Below, piece after piece: positions 33,817 through 45,713 of a DNA stretch of 64,000 nucleotides (positions within the stretch are counted from its first letter, which is position 1; each line of letters opens with the position of its first letter). This DNA is from Sporothrix humicola. Lineage: Eukaryota > Ascomycota > Sordariomycetes > Ophiostomatales > Ophiostomataceae. The stretch covers positions 62,001 through 126,000 of the forward strand of contig WNYE01000043.1 of assembly GCA_021396245.1 (NCBI GenBank), in the 5' to 3' direction. Under the pieces are notes generated by a model. It saw only the letters and a program-made list of their open reading frames with translations, was not told the origin of the DNA and ran no database searches. Made by a program: the position numbers and the translations under genes.

Positions 33817-35985
33817 GGCGGGAGGCGACAATGGGGAGTGGGAACGGCCGAAAGAATAAAAGAATAAAAGAAATAAAAAGAATAAACGAATAAAAGAATA
33901 ATGAACAAAAAGACAGAAAAACAGAAAAGCGGGTGTCCACTATCTATATTTCTTTTCGACGTTGCAAAAACAACAAAAAGACGACGACGACGAAAGTCAA
34001 AAGTGACAAGGAGGTGCAAACTCTCTCCTCTTTATTATTTGTTCGTCAAAGTCGAGCGTCTGCGTCGCTTCCTTTTCGTTTTTGGCGCGCTGTCTCCTTT
34101 CTTTGGCTCGAAAATGGATTTAAGAGCAGCTGGGCGTTTTGTCGAAAGGGCTAGACCGGGCCAGGCCAAACAAGACCCTTTTTCGCAAGTTGAGGGGGGG
34201 AGTGGTTTGGGGGGTGATTGGGTTGGGGAGGAGTGTAATGGCTCTATTTTGGCTTTTTGGGATGTATTGGAGGGGGCCAAAGGGGACTTTGCTTTTTTCT
34301 CGGCACGACGTCAAAGTTCAAATTGTCAAATTGGCAACCTGAACGCAAGGCGGCGCTTGTGTGAAAAGGGACAAACGAGACAGTCAACACGACCGAAAGG
34401 GATAAGACTGCAGACCGCCACAGAAGCCAAAAAGGACCACAAGGAGCGGACGGACAGTCGTGTGAAGCTTAGACGGGGTCGCGTGGGCACGACGATTGGA
34501 TCGTTGAGGAGATGGAGGCGTTCGATGAGATGGGGAAGAAGGGGGAGAAGGGGAGAAAGGGAGAGAGACCAGATGATCTAAAAGCAAAACAAGAGAGACA
34601 AGAGCTTTGACGGAAAAGACGAAGAGACGAAGGAAGGGCTACTGGACGTAGCTGAAGGTCGGCTGCATGGTTCGTGACAATAGACGAGAGGTGTGATATT
34701 GTGGCTGCCGCGGAGAAGAGACAAAGAGACCGCGTGAGAAAAAGGTGTGAGAATGAGCAGAATGGGAAAGGCTGGCGGGAGACGGGACGGTGAGGGTGTC
34801 GACAAAAGACAGTGTCAAATTGTCGAGATGTTGGAGACGAAGAATTGAGAAAGGAGAACGAAGAGATGGAAAAGGGGGAGGAAGGGGAAACAACAACAAA
34901 GATATGTGAAAGGAAATGGATCTTGGAGAAGGAGCGAGATATATGCAAGTCGCACCTGCCCAGAATCAGAAGCTGCAATCAAAACGGGCAGCTACGAGTC
35001 GAGAAAGGCGAAAATTGGCAAGAACGAAACCAAACAAGACAAGAGATACCCGGCTGCTTGGGACTTGGAAGGCGCGATGGGATGATATGCAAACAGGTTG
35101 GGTTGGGCGGAAGGAACGACTGAGAGCCACCCTCCATCACGGACAGAACCTCGCCAAGATGGCTCGGTGGCAGTCGGCTGTTTCTTGTCTTTCAATTCCC
35201 TCGTTCTCCATCTTTGGGCATACATGAACACAGACGAGGCCAAACAAGAACAAGCATCTTACGAGGTGCAGATGTTGCCCCCGAGAAGACATCAGACAGC
35301 AAACATTGGGCATGCGGGCACACTGGAAATCGGCACACAATAGCAGGATGTCTGCTTCGAAATCAAAACCAAAGCCACACGAACACGTTCAAGATACAAC
35401 GAGATGCGCAAGATCCAACAATTTGCAAGTCTCGACAAGAAACATCAAGAAACAAGCAAGGAGCCCAAAAAAGGGACCCCATAAAAGATTCCATCCCCCC
35501 CATACGAAGGTGCATCGACGCGAAAGAAAGAAACGCCAGAAAACATGCAGCAACAAGGACCCACCCTTGTTTTCGTTATTTTGCATCGGAACGGTTGCGT
35601 AAGATGGGCTCCTCACCTCCCTTGCATAGCTCGAAAAGCAAAAAACGATGGTGGTGTTGGGGAAAGGGCCAACAATCAGAGGCCGAGAAAAGGCTGCAGA
35701 ACGTACAAGTGCTGAAAAAGATACTAAAAAAGATGCACCAAAAGGAAGAGTGCGACACCACCTCGACACCACGACCGAGCCAAAGACGTTTTTAGCACGC
35801 AGACAAGCAGTTTGGCGCCACTAGCCGGGGGAGGAACGACACGCACGGCCTGCAAACCCCAGCCTAGGGCCCAATAGCGCACGGAGCGAGTCCAATACTT
35901 GGGTGGACTAGGGTGCAGGAAGCGTGGTTTTATTTTGGGGCTAGGATGGTTTTGGGACAGGGTCCTGTCCTTGCGTGGCCCCGGG

Positions 35986-36046
35986 CGGTTCAAAGTGGTT
36001 ACAAGTGGCTTCAAGTGGTTCATAGTGGTTCAGAAGTGGTTCAAGG
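35986..36046. repeat. six 10-bp tandem units, TGGTTCAAAG-like
   Basis: Six degenerate units in phase: TGGTT or TGGCT followed by CAAAG, ACAAG, CATAG, CAGAAG or CAAGG. The period is close to one helical turn. Non-coding position in the GNAT/C2H2 spacer. Confidence 0.65.
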
Positions 36047-36992
36047 TGTGAGGAGACGAGAGCAGAAGAAGAAAGGAATGAAAGGACTTTTTCGTCTTCT
36101 TCCATTTCGTTGGAGGAGAGTTGTCTGGGCAAAGAAGAGGAGAAGTTCAAGACGGTCAAGTTCAAAGAATTCAAGGAGTCCAAAGAGGAGCAAGTCCTCA
36201 AGGTGGAGTGGGGAGAGTCTCAAGAAGAGAGGGAGAGACAGAGAGACATGCAGACAGCGAACAAGCTAGCTGGAGATGGTGATGCAGCATGGCGCTGAGC
36301 AGATTTGTCTGGTGAGGAGGGGTGGGAGGCGAACGGTGAAGGTCACACGAGGCAACGGATGGTGAGAGGCGGCGTGGGAGGAGTGGGCGGCGGCGTGAGA
36401 TATCTCCTGCAACACGAAGACAAAGTACAACTATCGTGAGAGCCGACGCGGGATGAAGTGGTCTGTCTCGGCCCTGATTTTGGGACTTTTGCTCGGCCTG
36501 TATCTTTCGAGTATTTCAGTTCTTTCGACCTCTCGAGACTCTATCTTAAGTCTCGTGCCTCTACTGGTAATCACTGAGTATCTAGAGAATCCCGCGTGGC
36601 GTGAAGGTCCCTGAACTCTGCTAGAAAATCCAGAGACCATATGCCAACATATGGCAAATGGCGTGGGCCAATCGTCGTTCTAGGGGCAACGCGGACTACC
36701 CGCTGGCACTGTTGCTTTTCTGGCACATAGTTTTTGGCACATTGCATTTGCCATTTCGCATATTTTTGGCGCATCCGTTGGTGATTTTGCTAGTCGTTCT
36801 GTTGGTGCATGTCGTTGGTGCGTTTTCGGGTAACTTCGTCTCCTTTTCTTGTCAACGGGCGCTTGAAGAATCAAAGAAAATGAAAGGGAAAAAGGAGCAA
36901 AAAGAGGAAATAGGATAGGAAATAGCTGACGGGCTTGTTGGTCGGCTCTCTTGGCGATGTGACGCTGCGTATTGCAACGGATTCCTTCTCAT

Positions 36993-37018
36993 CTGCCTCT
37001 GCCTCTGCCTCTGCCTCG
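36993..37018. repeat. TCTGCC/TGCCTC hexamer microsatellite
   Basis: About four copies of a six-base CTGCCT unit in non-coding sequence. Confidence 0.7.
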
Positions 37019-37842
37019 GCCAGCTGCCGCACAACAAGAAAGAAAAGCGCGCCTTGCACGCTATTTCTTTCATACGACGCACTGTCTCTGCAAAAGGCGT
37101 TATCTCCATCACCAATATCTGACGGCCAAGACACTGGCGTTCATTGTGCAATTCCGAATGGCACCAGTCGTCGACGGAGATGTTGCTGGATATTAGACTC
37201 TATTAAACTCGAGATAACTCGAATTGTCGAGGCCCGCTTTGCCTTGTTATCCGCGTTTTTGCTCGTGTTTTTGGATGGAGCTTCTTTTGTTTGTAGCGCA
37301 TCGTTCGTGTCTTTCTAGTCTTCATCTCTCGAGGGGTCGCTTTTTCTACTTGAGCGTGGGTGTCTGGCGCGGCCCCATAACCCAAAGAGCCCAAATCGTG
37401 TCATCCAAGATGTGACGGGCGTGCAAGTGTGTAAGCGTGCAAGCGTGCAATTCGGATCGAAGGACAATTCAGGATAAGACAGGGCCACGGAAGGAAACAA
37501 AAGATGCCGAGCGACCAAGGAGGAAATGCAGGGAGAGAACGAGGCGTCGAAATGGAAAATCAAATGAGACAGCACGGCGCCAGATGAAGACCGAAAGAGA
37601 TCCGAAAGAAGACGGATGCAGACAAGATGCAGCCAGACATGAACATAACGACTTTCATGATCTGTCAAAACTGAGTTCTGAGTCTGCATCTTGTTTTGCT
37701 GAGTGTGCATCGACACCTCCTCAGTATCTCACCGCCGGTAGAACGCGCCCGGCTGGGTTTCACTCACCGTCAAGCATTGCTGGCCTTGTCTGGCGCACCG
37801 AACCGCTTTGGGCCTGGCCTCGTTGTGTTTACGACGTCAAAT

Positions 37843-37853
37843 GTACTCCGTAC
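37843..37853. promoter_or_regulatory. GTACTCCGTAC motif
   Basis: Reverse complement of the TACGGAGTAC motif also found at 48048-48058 and 52370-52379. All three lie in the large divergent spacers. A shared motif; its function is unknown. Confidence 0.4.
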
Positions 37854-39817
37854 ATGCAGATGCACAAACATTCACACTGAAGCTCTGCATACGACGTTCT
37901 GCGTTCTGTGTTCTGCAGAGGCAAGAGGCAAGAGGCAAGAACTGCACATGATGGAGTCTATCCATATTCGGAAAGAACGCTTCTGCACCTTTGATCCATT
38001 GTCGTGCATCTCACGTGCGAGGCGGGAACAACCACGTTTGGCGGAAGGCGCGGCCGGGGACGGAACAACAGATGGACCATGAGTCTAATCCAAATATGTC
38101 CCCCATCCGTTATGCTCCTGCCATATGCATTTGTTAGGTGCACTTATTATGCATCTATCGACGATGCATCTACCAGGTCAAGTTCTGTCTGTCACTTTTG
38201 TTTACAAATGCTCACCGACCTCGATCCTGTCCTCCCTCCAGTCACGTCAAGTCCTACCACCGACCGATCCGGACTTTGTAGCCTTCTCGAACTCGTTCGT
38301 ATTCCCTCGTTTCAGCTGCAAAAACGCCATAGAAACATAAAATGTCTCCTGTCCCCGGACAGTTCACAGACGAAAATGCGCCTTGCGGTGCTCGCGTGCC
38401 TGCTTTCCTATTGGCTAGATGTGTTAAGGCAGAATGCTCTCACAGCTGAGGCGACACAGGACTTTGCTGTCTGTCCAGTGTTTTGAACGAAGAATGCATC
38501 ATTGCATTTTCTGCCCGTTTTCTGCCCGCCTTTTCAGCCTCTTTGCTCTGCCCTGCCACCGCCTCTTCTCAACTGACCCCCAATCGCACCTTCCTCGCCA
38601 AAACTGGCCAGTCTCCTTGTCTCCCACGCCCTTTCCTTCTCTTCTGTCTTGAGCCTCACAATGCTCTGAGCCTCTTTCCTCCTCTTTCCAACACTCTCCT
38701 CTCTCCGCTTTCCACTTTCTTTCGTAGTTTCCTGGAAATCGGCACCCTCCGGGCAGTAGTAAAACGGCGTCCAGACAGTGAGAGGCAGCCAATACCACAA
38801 ATTGACCGTGCTGACACCGCCTACCTTGGCCTTATGTTGGAAGCTCTCTCCTCTCTCCTCTTTGCTCCTTCTCCTTTTCTGCACAATTTGACTGTGCTTG
38901 TCCGCCGCCCAGCCAATAAAATCTGGCCTGATCCCCCGCGCCCCTCTTTTTTCTCTCTTCTCGCTCGCTCTTTCTCCCAACTGATCCACCGTACGCGAAA
39001 GTCCTACGAAGTCCTAATCCCAAAACGTACAGTTTGTGCCTGGTTTTTGCGCGTTCTCGCCAGTGACTCCTATCGTCCTTTCCCTCGTTTTCTGCCTCTC
39101 TTTTTCGCTCCTTCCCCATAACGATCACGTATCGGATGTCGATGTGGCTGTTTCCATTCGTAGGACAATCGACAACTCGGATCTCTCCAGGCCCCCGCCC
39201 TTGGTAACAAGGCACGCCTTTTCTCTCCCGCCTTCGCCTTTCCTTTCACCTTGGCCTGTCTCCCTCCCCTCGTCTCTTTCCCCCAGTCATCTTCATTTCT
39301 TTCCACCCAGCATCGTCTCTTTTGTTTTGTCTGCCCATAGGACCGTTTTAGCTATTATCAAACGGAGAGGGGATTGACCAGTGGCAATTAACAAAAGTCA
39401 AGGGAAGGAACGACATGGCTCTTTCCTGATCTTTGTCCAATCCATCACTTGCTCCTGCCCAGAAAGAAACGAGAAAAGAGAAGGAAAGAACTGATCACTT
39501 GATCGCATCGTCACCGCCTTCTCCTATTGTTGTTTACACTTCCATCTATTCCATCTCGCCACATCCATCAACCGTCACCTTTTGACAACCCGATTCGCCT
39601 CCTTGGTTTTTGCCTCCCCCTGGATTAGGAGATTAGGTCTGTCATCGCCAACGACCGGCCGCTTTGTACCTGCAAACGGCGCCAAAACCTCCCGCACGGA
39701 TCCGCCCGCGACCGAACGCTTTCGGACCCTTATCGGACCTCCGTGAATTTTTCGATCCTTTTTCAATCTCTTCGTCTTCTTCTTCCGGCGCCGTGACCGG
39801 CCCACCCTACCGTCACG

Positions 39818-42800
39818 ATGTCGACCGTCATGGAGCCCAAGAAGTTCGCTTCTTTCATGAAGGAGGACGGGCTCTCTCTTTTCGGCTCTCGCCCCCAATC
39901 ACCATCACCCTCCGGCCGTTTTGGCCTTCGCCGGAGCTCATATTCCAGCCGATCCTCAATATCCCCCGACCGGTTGGACGTACCAACCATGTCCTGCGTG
40001 TAAGTGATTGGTGCTTCGTGTTCCGTTTCTTGTTCTTGTGTCCTTTGTCTCTAACTCTCTCCTAGGACAAGGGCCACATCGAAAGAAGACTGCGCAACGC
40101 AGCGCTTTATCGTCTGGGCGGCCGTTCGCCGGAATGCCTGCGACCGCATGACCGAAGGCGAGCGTCTCGAGTGCCCGCTGCTTCGGTGTACACAACGCTT
40201 CCAGGACCACGAGTCCATGCTGCGCCATCTCATCACCTGCGACCGCCTCGAGTACTGCGAATACTGGTGCTACGAGCACATGCGCATTGAGCGCTTCGAC
40301 GACAGCCGATGCAAGAAGTGCCTCGGCCACCCGTCGAAGCGCCGCAAGATGCTGTCCATGGCAAAGAGCTTCTTCACGTCGCTTGGCCATAACAAGGGCA
40401 AGGCCGTCGTGGACCAGGGCGGCATGGACTCGGGCTTCTCGCCTGCACCGTCTTTTGTCTCAGCTTCCAACATGCCTTACCCGTCTGTCTCTCCCGTCTC
40501 ACCAGACAGCCTCGACTTTAGCAGTGGATATCTGAGCAGGAGTGGCAGCAATGGCAGCAGCAGCAGTGCCCGTTTCAGTGGCACCAGTCGGAGCAACAGC
40601 AACCGGTCGAGCAGCCACGATGGCAGCCGGAGCAATAGCTGCCGCCGGCCAAACGGTGCAGACTCTTCGGCCTGCTCGTCGTCTTCTGCATCACCATTCT
40701 CTGGCACCGGATTTGCTCCGCCGCCACGGTACGAGGAGATCAATGGCCGGGTGCACGCCGAGCTGCCATCGACAGAGATTGTCGAGATTGACTCGCGGGA
40801 ACTCACAGAGATGCCCAAGCAGGCACCGTTCCCAACTTCGGTGCGCACTCGTGCTCCTGCACCCAACATGGCTACACAGCCAGACTTTATCCCCGACATG
40901 ACATTGTCGACGCCGGCATTCCAGCCTCAGGCTATCCCCGCGATCGCACCTATTGTGTCGCCAACACCGCCGCCGGCCTGCCCTACCCCGCCATCGGCGT
41001 CTCTCAATGTTGTCTCTCCGATTGCTGGCCAGGCCTCCATCAACCCGATGACCCTGCTCCTGCCCTCGGAGCTGGACTCGACAGCTATCTCACAGACCAA
41101 CTTTATGGACTGGGAGCCTGCTGCCACGTCTACTGCTCTGACCATGTCTGGTCCTCTCGGTGCTGTTGATGCCTCGTTCATGGACTTCCAGAGCAGCGAT
41201 GCCATGTTCTACACTTCGGCAACCGAGGCCAACCTGGAGCGCCCTTCTCTCCAGCTGAATATGGCTCCGCCGCCGCTGCCCACTACCCGCCCGCAGCGTC
41301 CCTCCAGCACTGCGCCGGCCCCTCGCAGCAAGAACCTGTCTCCTAGCTCGTCGGTCCGCTCGACGACGAGCACAACCAGCACCACGAGCATGGGCAGTCT
41401 TATGAGCGATGTGAGCGATGCCAGCTTCATGAGCACCGCCACCTCCATCTCGCCCGTGTCCGACTGCAGCCAGGGTCTGTCTACGAACCCCTTCTCGGCA
41501 TCCAACTCGACTGGTGTTCAGACGACTTCCGCCTCGCCTGCTGACGATGACTTTGCCAACTTCTTCGAGAGCGACTTCTTTGCCACAACGGATCTTGGTC
41601 TCGCTACGGATCTGTCCAAGCCGATTGACTCTTATGTGCCCGATATCTCTGCCGATCTCTTTGAGGACCTGACTGTTGATGGCCTGCTGTACCCCTTCGA
41701 CACGAGCATCATTGACTCCATGGACGCCCAGAAGTTACCCTTGCAATTGCCACCGCCAACTCCTGGAGCTTCTGCCATGAATGTCTTTGACGATCTTGTT
41801 GTTGACAACCATACAAGCTCTACTACTGCTGCCCCTGCCTCCGTCCCTGCTACCCACGACGACTCTGACTCTCCGTTCCTCGACGCTCACGATATGGCTG
41901 CCTCCGCACAGGATCTGCTGCTGACCCACGTCATGACTTCCCTGGCCAAACTCCGCGATATCGACTGCACCAAGAACACGCTTGCTCTCCTCTTCCAGAA
42001 CGCCTCTCCCCGCCTTATCATGGACACTGGTATTCAGGCCCTGCAGACCGCTATTGCTACGGGAAGCGAGACCATGACGCCGTTCAACACCCTGTGCTTC
42101 CTCCACCTGATCTACGCGTTCTCGCTTGTGACATACGAGTCCGAGGCTGCTCTCCGGTCCAGTGCTTTATTTACCCAGTCGCTCGAATATTCTCGTCACT
42201 TTAGCTCCCTGGACCGCGAAAACTACCTGGAAATCGTCTCTCTGATCTGGCAACCCGTGGATATGACCGCTGCTGTCCTGTCTGAACGTATACGCCGCTT
42301 CCGCAAGCACGCCGACAACAGCGCTGTGTCGTCGCTCTCTCTGGATGGTGCTGTCGCTAATGCCGCCCGCGCCTTCTTGGACGACCTGGAAATCTCGACT
42401 GTGTTTGTGCCCGAATCGACCGCTTCTGACCTGATCAAGGCCTCGCCCATCTACTCGCTGCACTTTGGCTCTTCATACAAGAACAACAACATCCGCAACT
42501 CGCCTGCCCTATCGTCGCACGCCCGCTCTGTCCTGGACTCGCTCCGCCGCAACTTCCCCTATGTCTCTGGTCTCAACGCCCGCCTCGACGCCATTGCCCG
42601 CCAGCTGGACGGTGCCGTACAGAACGACAGTGTTTTGGCAGCGAACAATGGCCTCGTCGACAGTGTCCGGTGGTTCGAGATCAAGCTGCTGCACGCCGGC
42701 AAGGCTTCGCTGGGCACGTCAGTCTTGTTCTTTGACCAGTTTGTGCGCCAGACGCGGTCGCTGTGCGATCCCATGTACGCGGCCCACGACACACCCCACC

Positions 42801-43438
42801 GTCCTATGTACCACGTTGCCAGCATCGCGCTTCTCCGCAAGATCTTTGACACCTCCAAGAACGTGCACCTGTCGCAGGGCATGAAGGTTGTGTCATCGGT
42901 GCTGGACGACTCGCTCTTGTCGGACAACCTGCTGTCGAGTGTAGTGACAGATACGACGACTGGCAAGGAGCTGTCCGCGCCCGATGTGCTGCCTCTGCCC
43001 GACGAGACGGTCGACCTGTCGCAGGTGGACCTGTCTGCCATGGACGACACGACCGTGCCGTCCTTGACGTCTTCCTCTTCTGGCACGCCTGCCGACGACG
43101 ACGCTTCGCCCAAGCAAAAGGTCGAGGTCGAGGCCGACGACTGCTGCGAGCTCTGCGGCTACCGCCCCAAGGGCGACCCCAAGTGGTTCCGCGGCTCCAT
43201 GGCCAAGCACCGCCTGACCAAGCACTCGGCCGAGGTGATCTACAAGTGCCCGTTCCCCAACTGCACGAGCCAGTACCGCAACCGGCCGGACAACCTGCGG
43301 CAGCACCAGCTGGAGAAGAACCACTTTGTCGAGGGCGACGAGGTGGTGGCCAAGAAACCGCGCAAGAACAAGGCCGGCAAGAACGGCGAGGGCGACGCCT
43401 CGACACGCCCTGCCAAGAAGAGAAAGGCCTCCAACTGA
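39818..43438 (+). CDS. large C2H2 zinc-finger protein, probable transcription factor
   Basis: Two exons (39818-39999 and 40066-43438; 66-bp intron GTAAGT...CTAAC...CCTAG) give 1,184 residues. A first Cys/His cluster, CPLLRC...H...H (about 97-120) followed by CDRLEYCEYWCYEH and CKKC, lies near the N-terminus. Residues about 150-600 are Ser/Thr/Pro-rich and acidic in places (FANFFESDFF near 500), like activation regions. The middle to late part (about 690-980) is helical and may be a folded domain. A C-terminal pair of fingers, CELCGYRPKG...H...H and CPFPNC...H...H (about 1088-1147), is followed by Lys-rich tails that look like nuclear localisation signals. I do not recognise a named orthologue; fungal proteins of this layout are mostly uncharacterised. 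The start is the first ATG of the frame (ACGATGTCG), after a long CT-rich leader. Confidence 0.8.
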
Positions 43439-44266
43439 GGGCTCTCTCTCGAAGCTCCAATATTGAGGGATCGTTATCTTCCCTCTCACTCCTTTTTACA
43501 TTTCTTTGTTATATTCTCGTTTACACGACCCTGATGTGATACCACTTTGTTTTACTTTTGTTTCCTTTCTCTTTTCTCTTCATTTTCTTTTCTTAATTTC
43601 TTTTAATACCTATATATGGTCAGGCGTCTCGGATTGGACTTGGGTCGGGGATGGGAAAAAGATTTATCAAGATCTCAGATCTGATTTCTTTTTGGATATT
43701 GAAAGGGTTTCTATTTACTATTTACTTTGGGCGGGATTTAGCTGGGCTGTTTTTATACAGAGTATAAACAGAGAAACCCGGCGAGGATTACTGGTTTCGG
43801 ATTATGGAGGTTTCTCTCTACTAAAAAGAAGTAGAAATCTTTCAAGTGTTTAGATAAAAAAGAAATTTCAACATTCGGCGGGTCCTTTGAGACCTGTCGA
43901 AGCTTTTTCAAACGAGACCACAATAGTTCCACAAAGTGCGCCGTAAATACGGAGAACATCCAGTGAAAGAAGGCAGAGTAGGCCGCGAAGGCAAAGAATC
44001 GCAAAAATAATCGCGATAGCACAAGAGGACGATCGTCAAAGAGGCGTGGCCAAGAAATTCTCCGCTTTAGTGCTGTTTTTTAGGCCATGTGCCCCGCCAC
44101 AGCTCAGCGAAGAGTGGGCAGTTTCAGTTGGAGCTTCTTAGTGAGCGTCGTCTCCAAAACAGGCAGGAAAGAGGAGACATCTGAACGAGCGTACAACTTG
44201 CAACTTACACTCGACTTTTCACAAACAACTTCTTTTCCACAACCGCTCTCTCCAACAACTTCCACC
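43439..44266. other. C2H2-to-ribokinase spacer
   Basis: 828 bp between two plus-strand genes. T-rich 3' sequence to about 43720, then mixed sequence, then a short CT/CA-rich leader before the ribokinase ATG (about 44210-44266). No further gene. Confidence 0.55.
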
Positions 44267-45352
44267 ATGGCTTCCTCTTCCACCGACGGCCTGCCGCGCA
44301 TCACGGTCCTCGGCTCGCTCAACATGGACCTCGTCTCGTACGTTTCGCACCACCCCGAGCCCGGCGAGACAATGACCTCCAACGGCTTCGCCATCTCGCC
44401 CGGCGGAAAGGGCGCCAACCAGGCCATTGCGTGCGCCAAGCTGTCGCGCAAGCGCGCAGAGACAGCGGACGGTAAACTGTCGACGACGGCCGCGACGGCG
44501 CACGTGAGTATGGTCGGCGCTGTGGGCGACGACGCACACGGCGCGGCGCTCCGCTCCAACCTGGAGGCGCACGGCGTCGACGTGTCGGGCGTCCAGGTCT
44601 TGACGGGAAAAAACGAAAACGTGCCGTCGGGCGTGGCCGTGATCGTGGTGGACGAGCCGACGGGGCAGAACCGCATCATCTTTACACCCGGCGCCAACTA
44701 CCAGATCGACGACAAGGCGGGGACGCAGTCGCTGATTCCGGCGGGCACGCAGCTCCTGATCCTCCAGCTCGAGATCCCGCTGGAACAGGTGCTGCGGGCG
44801 CTGCGCGAGGCGCGGGCAGCGGGCATTCCTGTCCTCTTGAATCCGGCGCCGGCGCCGGCGACAGAAGAGGCGCGCTCAAAACTGGAGGCGGCGTTTGCTG
44901 TGACGGCGGCGGACCAGGGCAAAGGGCTGGCACACCTTGTGCTCAACGAGACGGAGACGGCGGCGCTCGTGCCGGAGCTGACAGTGCCGGACCTGGACAC
45001 AGAGGCTGGCCTGGCCAAGGCGGCAGTGTACTTTTTGGCACTGGGCGTCGAGAACGTGGTCATGACGCTCGGAGGCCGGGGCGTGTACTATGCGTCGGCG
45101 GCGGCGGCGGCATCGGGCGACGGTTCTGTAGGCCAGCTTCTGCCGCCGGAAAAGGTGGCGCAGGTGGTGGACACGACAGGCGCTGGCGACACGTTTGCCG
45201 GCCAATATGCACTCGAGGCAGTGTATGCGACGGCGGCTGGACAGGCATTTGACTGTGCAGCGGCAGTGCGCAAGTCGAACCGGGCGGCGGCAAAGACGGT
45301 GCAGCGCAAGGGCGCACAGGACTCGATCCCATGGCGGGATGAGGTGGAGTAA
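44267..45352 (+). CDS. RBK1: ribokinase
   Basis: PfkB-family sugar kinase: ATP + D-ribose to ADP + ribose 5-phosphate, feeding nucleotide synthesis and the pentose phosphate pathway in the cytosol. Single exon, 361 residues; bacterial and yeast enzymes are 309-333, the extra length being Ala-rich insertions. Substrate-binding N-terminus with GSLNMDLV and the GGKGANQA signature (46-53); C-terminal PfkB signature DTTGAGDTFAG (302-312) with the catalytic Asp308 in the GAGD anion hole. The start in CCACCATGG is ideal. It is tail-to-tail with the GFA-domain gene, 361 bp between stop codons. Confidence 0.95.
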   Translation: MASSSTDGLPRITVLGSLNMDLVSYVSHHPEPGETMTSNGFAISPGGKGANQAIACAKLSRKRAETADGKLSTTAATAHVSMVGAVGDDAHGAALRSNLEAHGVDVSGVQVLTGKNENVPSGVAVIVVDEPTGQNRIIFTPGANYQIDDKAGTQSLIPAGTQLLILQLEIPLEQVLRALREARAAGIPVLLNPAPAPATEEARSKLEAAFAVTAADQGKGLAHLVLNETETAALVPELTVPDLDTEAGLAKAAVYFLALGVENVVMTLGGRGVYYASAAAAASGDGSVGQLLPPEKVAQVVDTTGAGDTFAGQYALEAVYATAAGQAFDCAAAVRKSNRAAAKTVQRKGAQDSIPWRDEVE

Positions 45353-45713
45353 GAGAATGTTCAAGCTGCGAAAAGCTGAAAGCCAAAAAGTGGAAGACCA
45401 AAAATGTAATATTGCTATCTGAGGTAGAGATGCGTTTGACTTCAAAGAAATAGCATGTCTCAAAATTCAAAATATCAAAATATCAAGAGGCCAAAAAGAG
45501 TTTCAACTGAGAAGATCGTCGTCGACTTCCCCTCGTCCACTCACCAAACAACACGCCATCACGCCCGCTCAATTCCATTCATACCCGCTCCCAAACTCGC
45601 TCACAAACCCATGCTCACAAAACCCACAAAACTCAAACTCAAAAACTCGACCAAATCACTTTTGTTCGTTCGTCATCATTTCGTCATTTTTGGACGACGA
45701 TTGTGCCCACCCC
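45353..45713. other. RBK1/GFA convergent spacer
   Basis: 361 bp holding both 3' ends; a CAAAAC/CAAACTC-rich low-complexity stretch lies near 45600-45660. No gene seen. Confidence 0.55.

Larger units (their letters stand above)
33817..39817. other. GNAT/C2H2 divergent spacer, no supportable gene
   Basis: About 6 kb with no recognisable gene. Near the GNAT side the plus strand is AG-rich (34400-34900), i.e. CT-rich on the GNAT sense strand. A six-unit 10-bp repeat lies at 35986-36046, a TCTGCC-type repeat at 36993-37018, and GTACTCCGTAC at 37843-37853. From about 38490 to 39810 the plus strand is strongly CT-rich, suggesting a long leader or several start sites of the C2H2 gene. Open frames up to 226 codons are compositional. 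Confidence 0.5.

Noticed and set aside
33901..34581. 226-codon plus-strand frame
   Set aside because: Arg/Lys-rich from AG-rich DNA just upstream of the GNAT gene; probably its leader read in antisense.
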